Notes: a model not told the origin generated them from the sequence alone. Shown: positions 28,017 to 38,408, counted from the stretch's first letter. The stretch: DNA of 64,000 nt from Acidimicrobiia bacterium (GCA_022822265.1 JAJECA010000024.1:56119-120118), one strand, 5' to 3'. Program-made: numbers and translations.

Positions 28017-28493
28017 ATGAGCACACTATGGACACCAGGTGGAGAGGTGCCGGTTGACGACGGCCGGGGACAGTCGGCAACCCCTCCGCCCCAAGGCACC
28101 ACAGATCAAGCCGCCGACCCGCTGGCCGGGCTGAGCGACGAGGAGCGGGCTCAGGCCGAGGAGCTGGCCCAGCAGCTGGCCGAGGCCCGCGAGCAGATTG
28201 CCAACACCCCGGCGTCGGTCGTGGTGGGGAACCACGCCATGGGGCTGTACGAGCTCGGGGCCATCCACCTGAGCCAGCAGCCACCCAACCTGGAAGAGGC
28301 CCGATTGGCCATCGACGCCCTCGGGGCGCTGGTCGAGGGGCTGGAAGGCCGACTCGGCGAGCACGAGGCCACCCTCAATGAGGCCCTCCATCAGATCCGC
28401 ATGGCGTTTGTGCAGGTGTCGCGGGCCATGGAAGACGCCGCCGGCGGGCAGTCAGAAGAGGCCGGAGAGGCAGAAGAGGCTACCGAGGAGTAG
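28017..28493 (+). CDS. DUF1844-like hypothetical protein
   Basis: NHAMGLYELGAIHLSQQPPNLEEARLAIDALGALVEGL. Confidence 0.6.
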   Translation: MSTLWTPGGEVPVDDGRGQSATPPPQGTTDQAADPLAGLSDEERAQAEELAQQLAEAREQIANTPASVVVGNHAMGLYELGAIHLSQQPPNLEEARLAIDALGALVEGLEGRLGEHEATLNEALHQIRMAFVQVSRAMEDAAGGQSEEAGEAEEATEE

Positions 28494-28514
28494 CTCCGGC
28501 CGCCTCCCGCTGGC

Positions 28515-29390
28515 TCAATGGACGATCTTGGCCAGGGGCAGTTCGATGATGTCGCTGGCCCCGGCGTCGCACAGGTCGGGGATCAACACATTGATGTCGG
28601 CTTTGGGCACCACTGTCTCCACGGCGTAGCCGTGGCCCCCGAACAGCTCGTTGACCGTGGGGGCCTTCATGGACGGCAGCAGGTCGATGACCTTATCCAG
28701 GCTTGACGCCGGCACGTTCATCTTGACCAGCACCTTGCCCCTAGCCTCCAGCACCCCGCCCAACAGGGTGTGGATCTGCTCCATGGCGTGACGTCGCTCC
28801 GGGTCGGCGTAGCTGGCCGGGTTGGCGATCAGCTCGGTGTAGGACGTGAGGATGGTGTGGATGATCTTGAGGCCGGCCGCCCGCAGTGCCCGTCCCGTCT
28901 CGGTTATCTCCACCACCGCATCCACGATGTCGGGGGCCTTGGCCTCGGTGGCCCCGTACGACAGGGCAATGTCGGCCTCGATGCCCAGGCCGTCGAAGAA
29001 ACGCTTGGTCAGGGCGGGATATTCGCTGGAGATCTTCACCCCCTGGGGCAGATCCTCCGCGTCGTTCCAGGGCGAGTCGTCGGGCACGGCCAGCACCATC
29101 CGGATCGGTCGGGAGGTGTTCTTCGAGTATTGAAGTTCACCGAGCGACACCACGTCGCTGTCGGTCTCGGCCACCCAGTCCCGCCCGGTGATGCCCATGT
29201 CGAACAGCCCGTCGGCCACATATCGGGGAATCTCCTGAGGCCGCAAAATGCGGACCTGGCTGATGCGGGGGTCGTTGATCGTCGCCTTGTAGGCCACGTC
29301 GGAACTGCGGTTGACGGGTATGTCGGCGGCGTCGAAGAGCTCCAAGGTGGCCTTTTCCAGCGATCCCTTGGGCAGAACCAACGAGAGCAT
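28515..29390 (-). CDS. hisG: ATP phosphoribosyltransferase
   Basis: LVLPKGSLEKATLELFDAADI, DMGITGRDWVAE, IVDAVVEITETGRALRAAGL. Confidence 0.93.
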   Translation of the reverse strand: MLSLVLPKGSLEKATLELFDAADIPVNRSSDVAYKATINDPRISQVRILRPQEIPRYVADGLFDMGITGRDWVAETDSDVVSLGELQYSKNTSRPIRMVLAVPDDSPWNDAEDLPQGVKISSEYPALTKRFFDGLGIEADIALSYGATEAKAPDIVDAVVEITETGRALRAAGLKIIHTILTSYTELIANPASYADPERRHAMEQIHTLLGGVLEARGKVLVKMNVPASSLDKVIDLLPSMKAPTVNELFGGHGYAVETVVPKADINVLIPDLCDAGASDIIELPLAKIVH

Positions 29391-29438
29391 GGCAACAACG
29401 CTACCGGCCGCCAGCTGTCGGTCTGCGATCAATACCCG

Positions 29439-30434
29439 CTATTCGGGATGAAGTTCGGGGCGCAGATCGATGCGCAGGTCCGGACCGAGCCGAGCAACCC
29501 CGATGATCTCGCCTCGCCACAAATCAGAGATGGTGGCAGCCCCGGGTCCGGCGAACATCGGGTGGGCGTCGTCGCCGCCAAAGAACGCGGGGGCCAGATA
29601 CACGGCGTATTGGTCCACCAAGCCGGTCTGATGGAAGGCCGCTGCGGTAGCCGCGCCCCCCTCGACCAAGAGCTGGACCACGCCCTGCTCCCCCAGTTCG
29701 CACAGCACTTGCTCCAGCGGCCCGTCCATCTCCAGCGCGGGGTGGACCCGGGCTTCTGGCGGCGCGGTGCCCAGCACCACTCGCTGCGGCTGGCTGGTGC
29801 GGGGAGCAACTCCAGCAGGAGGCTGCCAGTCGCGCACCGTCAGAGCAGGATCGTCGGCCCGAACGGTGCCCGCCCCTACCAGAACTGCGTCGCTCTCGGC
29901 CCGGAGGCGGTGGACGTCGGATCGGGCCTCTGGCCCAGTGATCCAGCGGCTGGTGGCATCGGGGGCCGCCAAGCGGCCGTCCAGAGTGGCGGCCAGCTTC
30001 AGCACCACCCAGGGGCGCCCAGTGCGGCGATGCTTGAGATAGGGAGCGAGCAGCTCGACTGCCTCAGCAGCCCGCACGCCCGCTTCCACGGCTATCCCAG
30101 CCTGTTGGAGCGCCGCGATGCCCCTCCCCGACACCGCAGGGTCGGGATCCTCCACCGCCACGAAGACCCGAGCGATCCCCGCGGCAACGATGGAGTCGGT
30201 ACACGGCCCGGTGCGACCCTGGTGGTCGCACGGCTCCAACGTCGTGTAGAGGTCGGCCCCTTCGGCACGCTGGCCGGCAGCCTCCAGGGCGTTGATTTCG
30301 GCGTGGTTGCCGCCCGGCGGTGACGTGGCCCCCAAGTACTGATCCTCACCGGCGTCGATCACACATCCCACCCACGGATTGGGCGAGGTGACCAGCCGAC
30401 AGGAACGGGCCGCCTCCAAGGCCAGATCCATCAT
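29439..30434 (-). CDS. ribD: Riboflavin biosynthesis deaminase/reductase
   Basis: PNPWVGCVI, GGNHAEINAL, TTLEPCDHQGRTGPCTDSI, LKLAATLDGR; a TTG at 30476 overlapping the upstream stop is an alternative start. Confidence 0.93.
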   Translation of the reverse strand: MMDLALEAARSCRLVTSPNPWVGCVIDAGEDQYLGATSPPGGNHAEINALEAAGQRAEGADLYTTLEPCDHQGRTGPCTDSIVAAGIARVFVAVEDPDPAVSGRGIAALQQAGIAVEAGVRAAEAVELLAPYLKHRRTGRPWVVLKLAATLDGRLAAPDATSRWITGPEARSDVHRLRAESDAVLVGAGTVRADDPALTVRDWQPPAGVAPRTSQPQRVVLGTAPPEARVHPALEMDGPLEQVLCELGEQGVVQLLVEGGAATAAAFHQTGLVDQYAVYLAPAFFGGDDAHPMFAGPGAATISDLWRGEIIGVARLGPDLRIDLRPELHPE

Positions 30435-30472
30435 GCGACCACTGCGAATTGCCTGGTCGCCTGGAGAGACTG

Positions 30473-30961
30473 TCAATGCTCGGTGGGCTGGTCGGCCAGC
30501 AGGCGCAGGGCGTGGGGGACGACGTCGAGCACCGCGCCCAGGCACTCCACCGAGCCCTTGGGCGATCCGGGCAAGTTCACGATCAGCGCCGTACCCCTCG
30601 TGCCGGCAACGGCCCGGGACAAGCGCCCGAAGGGGCTCACCAGCCGGGAGGCCTCGGCCAAACCGTCGGCCCGGCGCTCCAGCACGGCGACGGTGCCCTC
30701 CGGGGTGAGGTCGCGGGGGCCGAAACCGGTGCCCCCGGTGGTGGCGATGAGGCCGGCAAACCCCTCGGACATGTCCAGCAGGGCGTCGCGCACCGAGTCG
30801 ACGCCGTCTTCGACCGCCCGGCGGTCGGCGATCTCATAGCCCTCTCCGGCCAGCATCTCCACCAAGGCGTCGCCCGAGCCGTCTTGGCGGGTACCGGCGA
30901 TCACGCCGTCGGACACGGTGAGGACCTTGGCGGCTAGTCCGGCGGTTTCTAGGTCTGTCAT
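30473..30961 (-). CDS. Molybdopterin adenylyltransferase MoaB/MogA-type
   Basis: VLTVSDGVIAGTRQDGSG, LIATTGGTGFGPRDLTPE, LIVNLPGSPKGSVECL. Confidence 0.9.
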   Translation of the reverse strand: MTDLETAGLAAKVLTVSDGVIAGTRQDGSGDALVEMLAGEGYEIADRRAVEDGVDSVRDALLDMSEGFAGLIATTGGTGFGPRDLTPEGTVAVLERRADGLAEASRLVSPFGRLSRAVAGTRGTALIVNLPGSPKGSVECLGAVLDVVPHALRLLADQPTEH

Positions 30962-30986
30962 TGCCGGTCAGGCTAGCTAGCTAACC

Positions 30987-31070
30987 GGCGGGGCGGCGGG
31001 TCCTGTCACCTACGGCGGCCTGGCTGTCGGGGCAGCCAGGTCCGCCTGCGGCGCCACCCCCCGCCCCGCC
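30987..31070. other. Intergenic nested inverted repeat (outer 10-bp stem GGCGGGGCGG/CCGCCCCGCC; inner hairpin GGCGG-CCTGGCTG/CAGCCAGG-t-CCGCC)
   Basis: Perfect outer arms 30987-30996 and 31061-31070; inner perfect 8-bp arms 31019-31026 and 31033-31040. Confidence 0.65.
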
Positions 31071-31117
31071 TACCCGTTGCCTTCCCGACGTTTACCGAAC
31101 TGGCCTTTGGAGGAGAT

Positions 31118-32248
31118 CTAGGGGGCTTGGTACTTGGCTATGAACATTGCGTCGGTGTTGTGGTCTTGGGGGAGGATGAGGGCGCCGCGGCCGTGGGGTC
31201 GCCAGCGGGGGTCGTTGATAGGGGCGGGTTTGGCTTCAGGATGCTCTTGGGCCACCAATTCGTCGATGGCCGCTGTCTCGGCCTGGGTCATCGTGCAGAC
31301 GCTGTAGATCACCACTCCTCCTGGTCGGACCAAGCCGAACGCGGCTCGGATCAGCTCGGCCTGGAGGAGGGCCAACTCTTCTACGTCATCGGGTTTCACT
31401 CGCCAGCGGGCGTCGGCTCTCCGGCCCAGCACGCCCAAGCCTGAACACGGTGCGTCTACCAGCACCCGGTCGAAGGAATGGGGGCTAAACGGCGGATGGC
31501 GACCATCGGCGGCCACGACTCCGCCCAAGGACACTCCCGTCTTGGCGGCATTGGCCGCCACCAGTGAGGCCCGATGCTGGCGATGATCAGCTGCCACCAC
31601 CGTGGCCGAGCTGCCGGCCAGCGCGGTGGCCTTGCCGCCGGGACCGGCGCACATGTCCAACACCCGCTCCCCGGGCTGGGGGTCCACCAGTTCGGCCACC
31701 CATTGCGACGCCTGATCTTGGACATATCCGTCGGGGCGTGATGTGACCGGCGCAGGCTGGTTCATCTGCTCCAGCGCGGCATGGGCCTCTGACCTGCCGA
31801 GGTCGGCCTCCAATCGCTCCGCCATCCAATCCGGATAGCTCAGCCGAACCGCGTCAGTGGGCCAGGCCGGTTCCACATCAGCTACTCGGCGCAGCACCGC
31901 GTTGACGAATCCACGGTGGCGGCGGGGCGCGGCATCAACGGTCTCGCTCACTGCGGCATAGGCCGGCGTGTCCAGCATGTGGAGCTGGTAGGCCCCGATC
32001 CGCAGAAGATTTCGCGTGGTGAGGTCGGGCGGGTCGGACACGAAGCCGTCGATGAGGTGGTCCAGCGCCCGACGCATTCGGGTGACCCCGTAAACCAGCT
32101 CGGTGATCAGCCCGGAGTCGCGTTCGGGCAAATCGGCCGAGGCCAGCACCAGGTTGGCGAAGGCACCGTCTCGCTCGATTCGGTCGAGGAGCTGGGCGGC
32201 AACGGCTCGGGCGTTCTTTGATGCTGGCCCTGATGGGGAAGGACTCAC
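31118..32248 (-). CDS. rsmB: 16S rRNA m5C methyltransferase, RsmB/Sun type (NusB-like N-domain)
   Basis: ERVLDMCAGPGGKATALAG, VLVDAPCSGLGVLGRRADARW; GTGA overlap with fmt. Confidence 0.92.
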   Translation of the reverse strand: MSPSPSGPASKNARAVAAQLLDRIERDGAFANLVLASADLPERDSGLITELVYGVTRMRRALDHLIDGFVSDPPDLTTRNLLRIGAYQLHMLDTPAYAAVSETVDAAPRRHRGFVNAVLRRVADVEPAWPTDAVRLSYPDWMAERLEADLGRSEAHAALEQMNQPAPVTSRPDGYVQDQASQWVAELVDPQPGERVLDMCAGPGGKATALAGSSATVVAADHRQHRASLVAANAAKTGVSLGGVVAADGRHPPFSPHSFDRVLVDAPCSGLGVLGRRADARWRVKPDDVEELALLQAELIRAAFGLVRPGGVVIYSVCTMTQAETAAIDELVAQEHPEAKPAPINDPRWRPHGRGALILPQDHNTDAMFIAKYQAP

Positions 32249-33126
32249 GATCCGAGCCGGTCGCCAGGGTTCGGACGGGCACCCCGGAGCCATTCCTCGG
32301 CGGCTTGCCGGGACTTGCCTTCGGCCTGCACTTCCACCAACTTCAGCAATCCTTGCCCAGTGCCCACCACGGTTCCGTCGAGCTCGCCGGGCGGCTGCGA
32401 TCCCTCCAGAGGTTGAACTGACCAAACCTTGAAAGTCTTGCCCCTCCACGTGGTCCACGCCCCACCCACTCGAACTTGCCGATGTAATGACTCCGCAGAC
32501 TGTCCCCAGTCGAGACAGAGCTCGTCTCGGGTGATCTTGGCGGCGTAGACCGGCTCTCCCTGCTGGGGTGCCGGCACACCAAGGCCCTCGTTCAGGGCAT
32601 CCACGAGCATTGGAACAGCGATGTCCACCAATTCGGCTCGCAGCGCCGCCGCCGTGATGTCGGGCCCGATGGGGATCTCTACTCGTCGGTAGACCCGGCC
32701 GGTATCCAAGCCCTCAGCCACCTCCATCAGGCACACTCCGGTGGTCTGGTCGCCGGCCAGGATGGCCCGCTCCACCGGGGCCGCTCCCCGCCAGCGGGGC
32801 AGCAGCGAGAAATGCACGTTGACCATGGCCAGCCGGTCCAGCACCTGGGGCTTGATGATCTGCCCGAAGGCCACCACCACGCCCAAGTCCGCATCGGCGT
32901 CCAGAACGTCGCCCACATACGAGGAAACCGGAATGCCCAACTGCTGGGCAGCGGTCTTCACCGGGCTGGGGGTGGGCATCTCCCGCCGCCCACGGCGACT
33001 GTCGGGGCGGGTCACGGCCAATGCCACGTCGAATCCGGCGGAATCCAGCGCCTCCAGGAAAGGCACCGACTCGCGAGGAGTGCCGAAGAAGACGAGCCGG
33101 CGGATTTCCACCGGCGGGTCGATCAC
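32245..33126 (-). CDS. fmt: Methionyl-tRNA formyltransferase
   Basis: RLVFFGTPRESVPFLEAL, MVNVHFSLLPRWRGAAPVERAILAGDQTTGVCLM. Confidence 0.97.
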   Translation of the reverse strand: MIDPPVEIRRLVFFGTPRESVPFLEALDSAGFDVALAVTRPDSRRGRREMPTPSPVKTAAQQLGIPVSSYVGDVLDADADLGVVVAFGQIIKPQVLDRLAMVNVHFSLLPRWRGAAPVERAILAGDQTTGVCLMEVAEGLDTGRVYRRVEIPIGPDITAAALRAELVDIAVPMLVDALNEGLGVPAPQQGEPVYAAKITRDELCLDWGQSAESLHRQVRVGGAWTTWRGKTFKVWSVQPLEGSQPPGELDGTVVGTGQGLLKLVEVQAEGKSRQAAEEWLRGARPNPGDRLGS

Positions 33127-33656
33127 GGCAACGAGAGCCCGTCGCCGGTGGCCGGAGGACGACTCGGCCCACTCATCGCCCGCTCCCGGAGGATGCGCTT
33201 GGCATCCCGGCGCTGATCCTCGTCCAGGTAGTCGAGCAGAATCTTGCCCTCCAGGTGGTCCAACTCGTGCTGGAAAAGGCGGGCCTCAAGGTCCTCGGCC
33301 TCGAGGTTGACCTCGTTGCCGTCAAGGTCGTAAGCCTTCAGGTGGATGCTGCGGGGGCGGACGATCTCCCAGGACAGTTCGGGCACCGACAGGCAGCCCT
33401 CGTTATAGGTCCACTCGCCGTCGCTCTCGGTAATCTCGGGATTGACCAAAACGCCGGGACCGTCGCCAAAGTCGTACACGAAGAACCGCTGCGACACCCC
33501 CACCTGCGGAGCGGCCAAACCGATACCGGGAGCCTCGTACATGGCGGTGAGCATCTCCTGGCACAAGTCGGCCATGGCCCCGTCGATTTCGGTCACGTCT
33601 TCGGCCACGCGCCGCAAAACCGGGTCGCCATACACCCGTATCCGCAGTGGGGCCAT
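33123..33656 (-). CDS. def: Peptide deformylase
   Basis: GIGLAAPQVG, EGCLSVPE, QHELDHLEGKI. Confidence 0.97.
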   Translation of the reverse strand: MAPLRIRVYGDPVLRRVAEDVTEIDGAMADLCQEMLTAMYEAPGIGLAAPQVGVSQRFFVYDFGDGPGVLVNPEITESDGEWTYNEGCLSVPELSWEIVRPRSIHLKAYDLDGNEVNLEAEDLEARLFQHELDHLEGKILLDYLDEDQRRDAKRILRERAMSGPSRPPATGDGLSLP

Positions 33657-33662
33657 GAAAGC

Positions 33663-33672
33663 AGGTTACCGT
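33663..33672. promoter_or_regulatory. Overlapping face-to-face -10 boxes (minus TAACCT for def; plus TACCGT for methyltransferase)
   Basis: Each hexamer is exactly 6 nt from its start codon (ATG 33656; GTG 33679). Confidence 0.55.
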
Positions 33673-33678
33673 CAAACC

Positions 33679-34284
33679 GTGGGCGACTCGCACTACTACA
33701 GCGCCTCGCCGGGCGGGAAAAGACGGCCCGGAACGGTCAGATTGCGGATAGGCGACCTGGATGTGGAGCTGGCCACCGACCGAGGAGTGTTCGCGGCCGA
33801 CGAGGTGGACTTCGGCACCCGATATCTCCTGGCCGAGGGCCCCCGCCCGCCCCAAGATGGACCCTTGCTTGACTTGGGCTGCGGGTACGGGCCGATTGCG
33901 GTGGCGCTAGGGCAGTGGGCGCCTCAGGCCCCGTTGTGGGCTGTCGATGTGAACCCCCGGGCGCTGGAGTTGTGCCGGGCCAACCTGGATGGCCACGGTC
34001 GACCCGATGCCACCGTGTGCCTCCCTGACGAGGTGCCCGACGACGAGCGCTTTGCCGCCATCTACTCCAACCCGCCCATCCGCATCGGGAAAGCCGCTCT
34101 CCACGAGGTGCTGGCTCGCTGGCTGGGCCAATTGGACGACGAGGGCAAGGCCTACCTGGTGGTGAACAAGAACCTGGGCTCCGATTCCCTAGCCCGCTGG
34201 CTCAACCAACAAGGCTGGCCCACCACCCGGCTCAGCTCCCGCCGCGGCTACCGAATCCTGCAAGTGGGGGCTAGATCGATCTGA
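33679..34284 (+). CDS. RsmC-like class I methyltransferase (MTS domain)
   Basis: LLDLGCGYGPIAVALGQ, AIYSNPPIRIGK. Confidence 0.88.
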   Translation: MGDSHYYSASPGGKRRPGTVRLRIGDLDVELATDRGVFAADEVDFGTRYLLAEGPRPPQDGPLLDLGCGYGPIAVALGQWAPQAPLWAVDVNPRALELCRANLDGHGRPDATVCLPDEVPDDERFAAIYSNPPIRIGKAALHEVLARWLGQLDDEGKAYLVVNKNLGSDSLARWLNQQGWPTTRLSSRRGYRILQVGARSI

Positions 34285-35983
34285 TGGGGTCTACGTCGAT
34301 GCGGAGACGGCCGGTCGGGCGCTCTACAGCGGCAAGGGCGTCGCAAAGGGCGACGTAATCGGGGGCCCGCAGGAAGAACTGGCCGGCGGGGTCGGGGGCG
34401 ATCTGGACGCCCAGCGGGGTGCCGAACCGCTCCATGAACTCCCCGGCCACCGGGCCGGAAACCACCGCGATGGCCCCATAGGGAGGCAGGCTCAACTCTT
34501 GGCGGCGGTCTCGCTCCGATCGGGCCAATTGTGCGGGATCAGCCTTGAGCGCGGCCTGCACAACGGGGTCGTCGGGCATGCGAGTTTGCAGCACGATCTT
34601 TCCCCCGTCGTCACGGGGGCCGGTGATGCGGGCGGCCCGGGCGATGAGGGCCATGGCCTGCTCTCGGGCTCGAAACCGGGGGGCCAGCAGCTCTTGGTCG
34701 AATTCCAAGAAAGCAACCACATCAAAGGGCCGGCCTAAATGCAGCACTGCCTCGGTGCCCACCACCACCCGGGCGGTGGGCGGGCCGACATACCCGCTGC
34801 TGGTGACCTCGGCCACGGGAGTGCGAACCAGTGCCTCCACCTCCTCGCGGACCCGCTTGGTCCCGGCCCGCAGGTTGCGCATCCCGGTGCTGCCGCACTC
34901 GGCACACACCAGCGGGCGGGTGTGCCCGACAGCCCGGCACACTAAGCGCTTGTCGTCTTCTTGGCGCATGGATGCCCCGCATTCGGTGCACACGGCCAGC
35001 TCGCCGCACACCCGGCAGGCCAGCAGCAGTGCCCGGCCCCGGCGGTTCAACACGCAGGCCGCCCGGTTGCCGTCGCGCAGCGCCTGAACCAGCTCCGGGG
35101 AATACAGGCCCGCCCGCCCTGCATCCTCGCTACGGCGGTCCACCACCTCCACCAGCGGCCAACTGGCCCGCTCGGTGTCCCGCGACGGGCGCATCACCGG
35201 CCGGGACCGCAGCGCCTCCAGGCTGGGCACCGGCGACATCAGCACACAGGGCACGCCGGCTCGTCGAGCCCGCTCGATGGCGACGTCCCGCCCGCTCCAG
35301 GTAGGAGCGGCTTCGGAGCGATACGACTCGTCGTGCTCATCGATCACCAACACCGCGGCCAGTTCAGGTGCCGGCGCCCAAGCGGCCGACACCGTCCCCA
35401 CCACGGTGGCCCCCGCGGTGGCCGCGGCCCAGCCATCGGGAAAGCGGACTGCCCAGGCTCCTTCTCGTGCCAACCTCCTGGTCAGCTCATCAGCGCGCCC
35501 GTGATCGGGCACGAGAATCAGAGCCTGGCCTCGGGCCGCGGCGGCCAGCGCGATGGGCAGCGGGTCGTCTGAGGGCCCGTGGCGCAGGGTGTGGCCCTCC
35601 CCCTCGAACAGATCGCCATGATCGCCCGAAGACACCATCCGCGAGCGCGAGGGCCGGGGCAAGGCCGCCACCACCCTGGGAGGAGAAGCAGTCCGCAAGA
35701 AGTGGGTCCGGCGACCAGACCAGCGCCAGGCCGCCCATTCGCTCAAGTCGATGAGGCTGCGGTCTGGTCCCAAGCTGCTGAGCTTGGCCAAGGGGGTGAG
35801 CTCCACCCCTTCAGGGGACTCCACGCCCACCTCGGTGATCCAGCCCCCCACTCGACGACCGTGCAGCACCACTCGCACCATGGCCCCCACCCCGAAGCAG
35901 GGATCGTCGGCCCAGCCCTCAGGGACCGAATACGTGAACTCGCGGTCTATGGCTACAACGTCGGTCAGAACCCGAACGTTCAA
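34271..35983 (-). CDS. priA: Primosomal protein N' (PriA-like, degenerate helicase motifs)
   Basis: Zn-binding CRVCGELAVCTECGASM...CAECGSTGMRNLRAGTKRVREEVEAL; lacks the GxGKT Walker A. Confidence 0.88.
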   Translation of the reverse strand: MNVRVLTDVVAIDREFTYSVPEGWADDPCFGVGAMVRVVLHGRRVGGWITEVGVESPEGVELTPLAKLSSLGPDRSLIDLSEWAAWRWSGRRTHFLRTASPPRVVAALPRPSRSRMVSSGDHGDLFEGEGHTLRHGPSDDPLPIALAAAARGQALILVPDHGRADELTRRLAREGAWAVRFPDGWAAATAGATVVGTVSAAWAPAPELAAVLVIDEHDESYRSEAAPTWSGRDVAIERARRAGVPCVLMSPVPSLEALRSRPVMRPSRDTERASWPLVEVVDRRSEDAGRAGLYSPELVQALRDGNRAACVLNRRGRALLLACRVCGELAVCTECGASMRQEDDKRLVCRAVGHTRPLVCAECGSTGMRNLRAGTKRVREEVEALVRTPVAEVTSSGYVGPPTARVVVGTEAVLHLGRPFDVVAFLEFDQELLAPRFRAREQAMALIARAARITGPRDDGGKIVLQTRMPDDPVVQAALKADPAQLARSERDRRQELSLPPYGAIAVVSGPVAGEFMERFGTPLGVQIAPDPAGQFFLRAPDYVALCDALAAVERPTGRLRIDVDPIRSI

Positions 35984-35996
35984 AAGGCCAAGGCTG

Positions 35997-37172
35997 CTAG
36001 AGGCCCAGGGCGGAGCGGAGGTCGTCTACCCGGTCGGTGCGCTCCCAGGTGAACGTGCTCTCGGGGCTGCGCCCGAAGTGGCCGTAGGCTGCCGTGTTCC
36101 GGTAGATCGGCCGCAGCAGCTCCAAGTCTCGGATGATGGCCGCCGGCCGCAGATCGAAGATCTCGTTCACCTGATGGCTGATCTTGGCCGGGTCTACCGT
36201 CTCGGTGCCAAAAGTCTCCACCATTACCGACACCGGGCGGGCGATGCCGATGGCATAGGACACCTGCACCTCGCAGCGGGAAGCAGCTCCAGCAGCCACC
36301 ACGTTCTTGGCCACCCAGCGGGCGGCGTAGGCCGCCGACCGGTCCACCTTGCTGGGATCCTTGCCCGAGAAGGCACCCCCGCCGTGGCGGGCCATGCCCC
36401 CGTAGGTGTCCACGATGATCTTGCGCCCGGTGAGCCCGGCGTCGGCCACTGGCCCGCCCCTCACGAACTTCCCCGTGGGGTTCACCAGCACTTCATAGTG
36501 GTCGTAGCGGAACTGCTCGGGAACCACCGGGTCGATGACCTGCTCTTTGAGGTCGTCTTTCATATCCTTGAGATCGGTTCCGTCGCGATGGTGGGCCGAC
36601 ATCAGCACAGTGCTCAAGCCCACGGCCTTAGTCCCCTCGTATTCGAACGTCACCTGGCTCTTGCCGTCGGGCCGCAGATAGGGCACCGTGCCCGCCCGGC
36701 GAACTTCGGTCAGGCGCTCCACCATCCGGTGGGCGATATGGATGGGCAGCGGCATCAACTCGGGGGTCTCGTCGCAGGCAAACCCGAACATCATCCCCTG
36801 GTCGCCGGCCCCCTGCTCCAAGGGATCGAGCCGGTCAACTCCCTGGGCAATATCAGGAGACTGGTCGTCGATGGACACCATCACGCCGCAGGTGTTGCCG
36901 TCGAAGCCGTAGTCTTCCCGGTCGTAGCCGATCCCGGTGATGGTGTCTCGAACCACCCGGGGGATATCGATATAGCCGTCGGTGGAGATCTCCCCAGCCA
37001 CCACTACCAGACCGGTGGTCACCAGAGTCTCACACGCCACCCGGCTGCCGATATCCACCTCAAGGAGGGCATCCAGCACCCCGTCGGATATCTGGTCGGC
37101 GATCTTGTCGGGGTGACCGCCGGTGACCGACTCAGACGTGAAGCGGTACCGGCCATTTGACCCTTGGCTCAT
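35997..37172 (-). CDS. metK: S-adenosylmethionine synthetase
   Basis: [59 protein letters not shown]. Confidence 0.98.
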   Translation of the reverse strand: MSQGSNGRYRFTSESVTGGHPDKIADQISDGVLDALLEVDIGSRVACETLVTTGLVVVAGEISTDGYIDIPRVVRDTITGIGYDREDYGFDGNTCGVMVSIDDQSPDIAQGVDRLDPLEQGAGDQGMMFGFACDETPELMPLPIHIAHRMVERLTEVRRAGTVPYLRPDGKSQVTFEYEGTKAVGLSTVLMSAHHRDGTDLKDMKDDLKEQVIDPVVPEQFRYDHYEVLVNPTGKFVRGGPVADAGLTGRKIIVDTYGGMARHGGGAFSGKDPSKVDRSAAYAARWVAKNVVAAGAASRCEVQVSYAIGIARPVSVMVETFGTETVDPAKISHQVNEIFDLRPAAIIRDLELLRPIYRNTAAYGHFGRSPESTFTWERTDRVDDLRSALGL

Positions 37173-37180
37173 TGATTCTC

Positions 37181-38401
37181 CTAGCGGACGTCGGCTCGAC
37201 CGTCGCGGTCGGCTACCACGAGGTCGAGAACGGCTTGGGCCACCTGGCGCTTGGAGCGCAGTCCAATCGAGTGGGCCCGGCCATCGGAAGCTAGCACCAG
37301 CACCTCGTTGGTGTCGTGCGCAAAACCGGCGTTTTCGGCCGTCACATCATTGGCCACGATGTAATCGGCACCCTTGCCGTTCAGTTTTGCCGCCGCGTTG
37401 TCGGCCACATCGCAGGTTTCGGCGGCGAATCCGATCAAGACCTGGCCCTCGGGCTTGGACGCCCCCAGTGAGGCCAAGATGTCCGGGGTGGGCTCCAACT
37501 GGATGGCCGGAACCCCATCGCGCTTTTTGAGCTTCACCCCGGCCGGGTCGATCGGTCGGAAATCGGCCACCGCCGCCGCCATGATCACCACATCGGCGTC
37601 TGCCGCTGCTTTCGTGGTAGCCGCGGCCATCTCCTCGGCGGTGTCGACACTCACCACTGTCGCTCCCGGTGGCCCAGGGCGGTCCACGGTGGAGACGATG
37701 GTCACATCTGCCCCCCGACCGGCGGCTTCGTCGGCAAAGGCATAGCCCTGTTTGCCCGAGGAATGGTTGCCGATAAAGCGCACGGGGTCGATGGGCTCCC
37801 TCGTGCCTCCCGCGGTGACCACCACCGACAGGCCGGCCATATCCTGGGGTCCGCTGCCAGCACCGAGCACGCGGGTCACGCCGGCCACGATGTCGGCCGG
37901 CGAGCTAAGCCTTCCAGCACCCTCGTCGCCTCCCGCTAGGCGCCCCGACTCCGGCCCAACAATGTGCACTCCCCTCTCGACCAGGGTTGCGATGTTGTCG
38001 GCCACCGCCGGGTGCTCCCACATCTCGGTGTGCATCGCCGGGCAGATGACCACCGGGGCCCGGGTGGCGATGAGCGTGGCGGTCAGCAGGTCGGAGCTGA
38101 TGCCCGCGGCATAGGCGCCGATAACCCGGGCGGTAGCCGGGGCGACGACAATGCAGTCGGCCGCCTGGCCCAATGTGGTGTGGGGAATGGGGTTGTCCTC
38201 GTCGAAGAGGCTCATCTGGGTGCGCTCGGAGGCCAACGCGTCGAATGTGGCGCGGCCCACGAACCGGGTTGCGCCTTTGGTCAAGACCGGAATGACGTAG
38301 GCGCCGGAGTCCATCAGCCGACGGCAGACTTCAACCGCCTTGTACGCCGCGATCCCCCCGCTGACGCCGAGCACGATTCGCTTGCCGGCGAGCGAATTCA
38401 T
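37181..38401 (-). CDS. coaBC: Bifunctional phosphopantothenoylcysteine decarboxylase/phosphopantothenate-cysteine ligase
   Basis: [62 protein letters not shown]. Confidence 0.96.
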   Translation of the reverse strand: MNSLAGKRIVLGVSGGIAAYKAVEVCRRLMDSGAYVIPVLTKGATRFVGRATFDALASERTQMSLFDEDNPIPHTTLGQAADCIVVAPATARVIGAYAAGISSDLLTATLIATRAPVVICPAMHTEMWEHPAVADNIATLVERGVHIVGPESGRLAGGDEGAGRLSSPADIVAGVTRVLGAGSGPQDMAGLSVVVTAGGTREPIDPVRFIGNHSSGKQGYAFADEAAGRGADVTIVSTVDRPGPPGATVVSVDTAEEMAAATTKAAADADVVIMAAAVADFRPIDPAGVKLKKRDGVPAIQLEPTPDILASLGASKPEGQVLIGFAAETCDVADNAAAKLNGKGADYIVANDVTAENAGFAHDTNEVLVLASDGRAHSIGLRSKRQVAQAVLDLVVADRDGRADVR

Positions 38402-38408
38402 GGGTCTG

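Noticed and set aside
31118-32458. Upstream extension of rsmB to 32458
   Set aside because: Extension overlaps fmt by about 210 nt with non-homologous translation; GTG 32248 overlapping the fmt stop is preferred.
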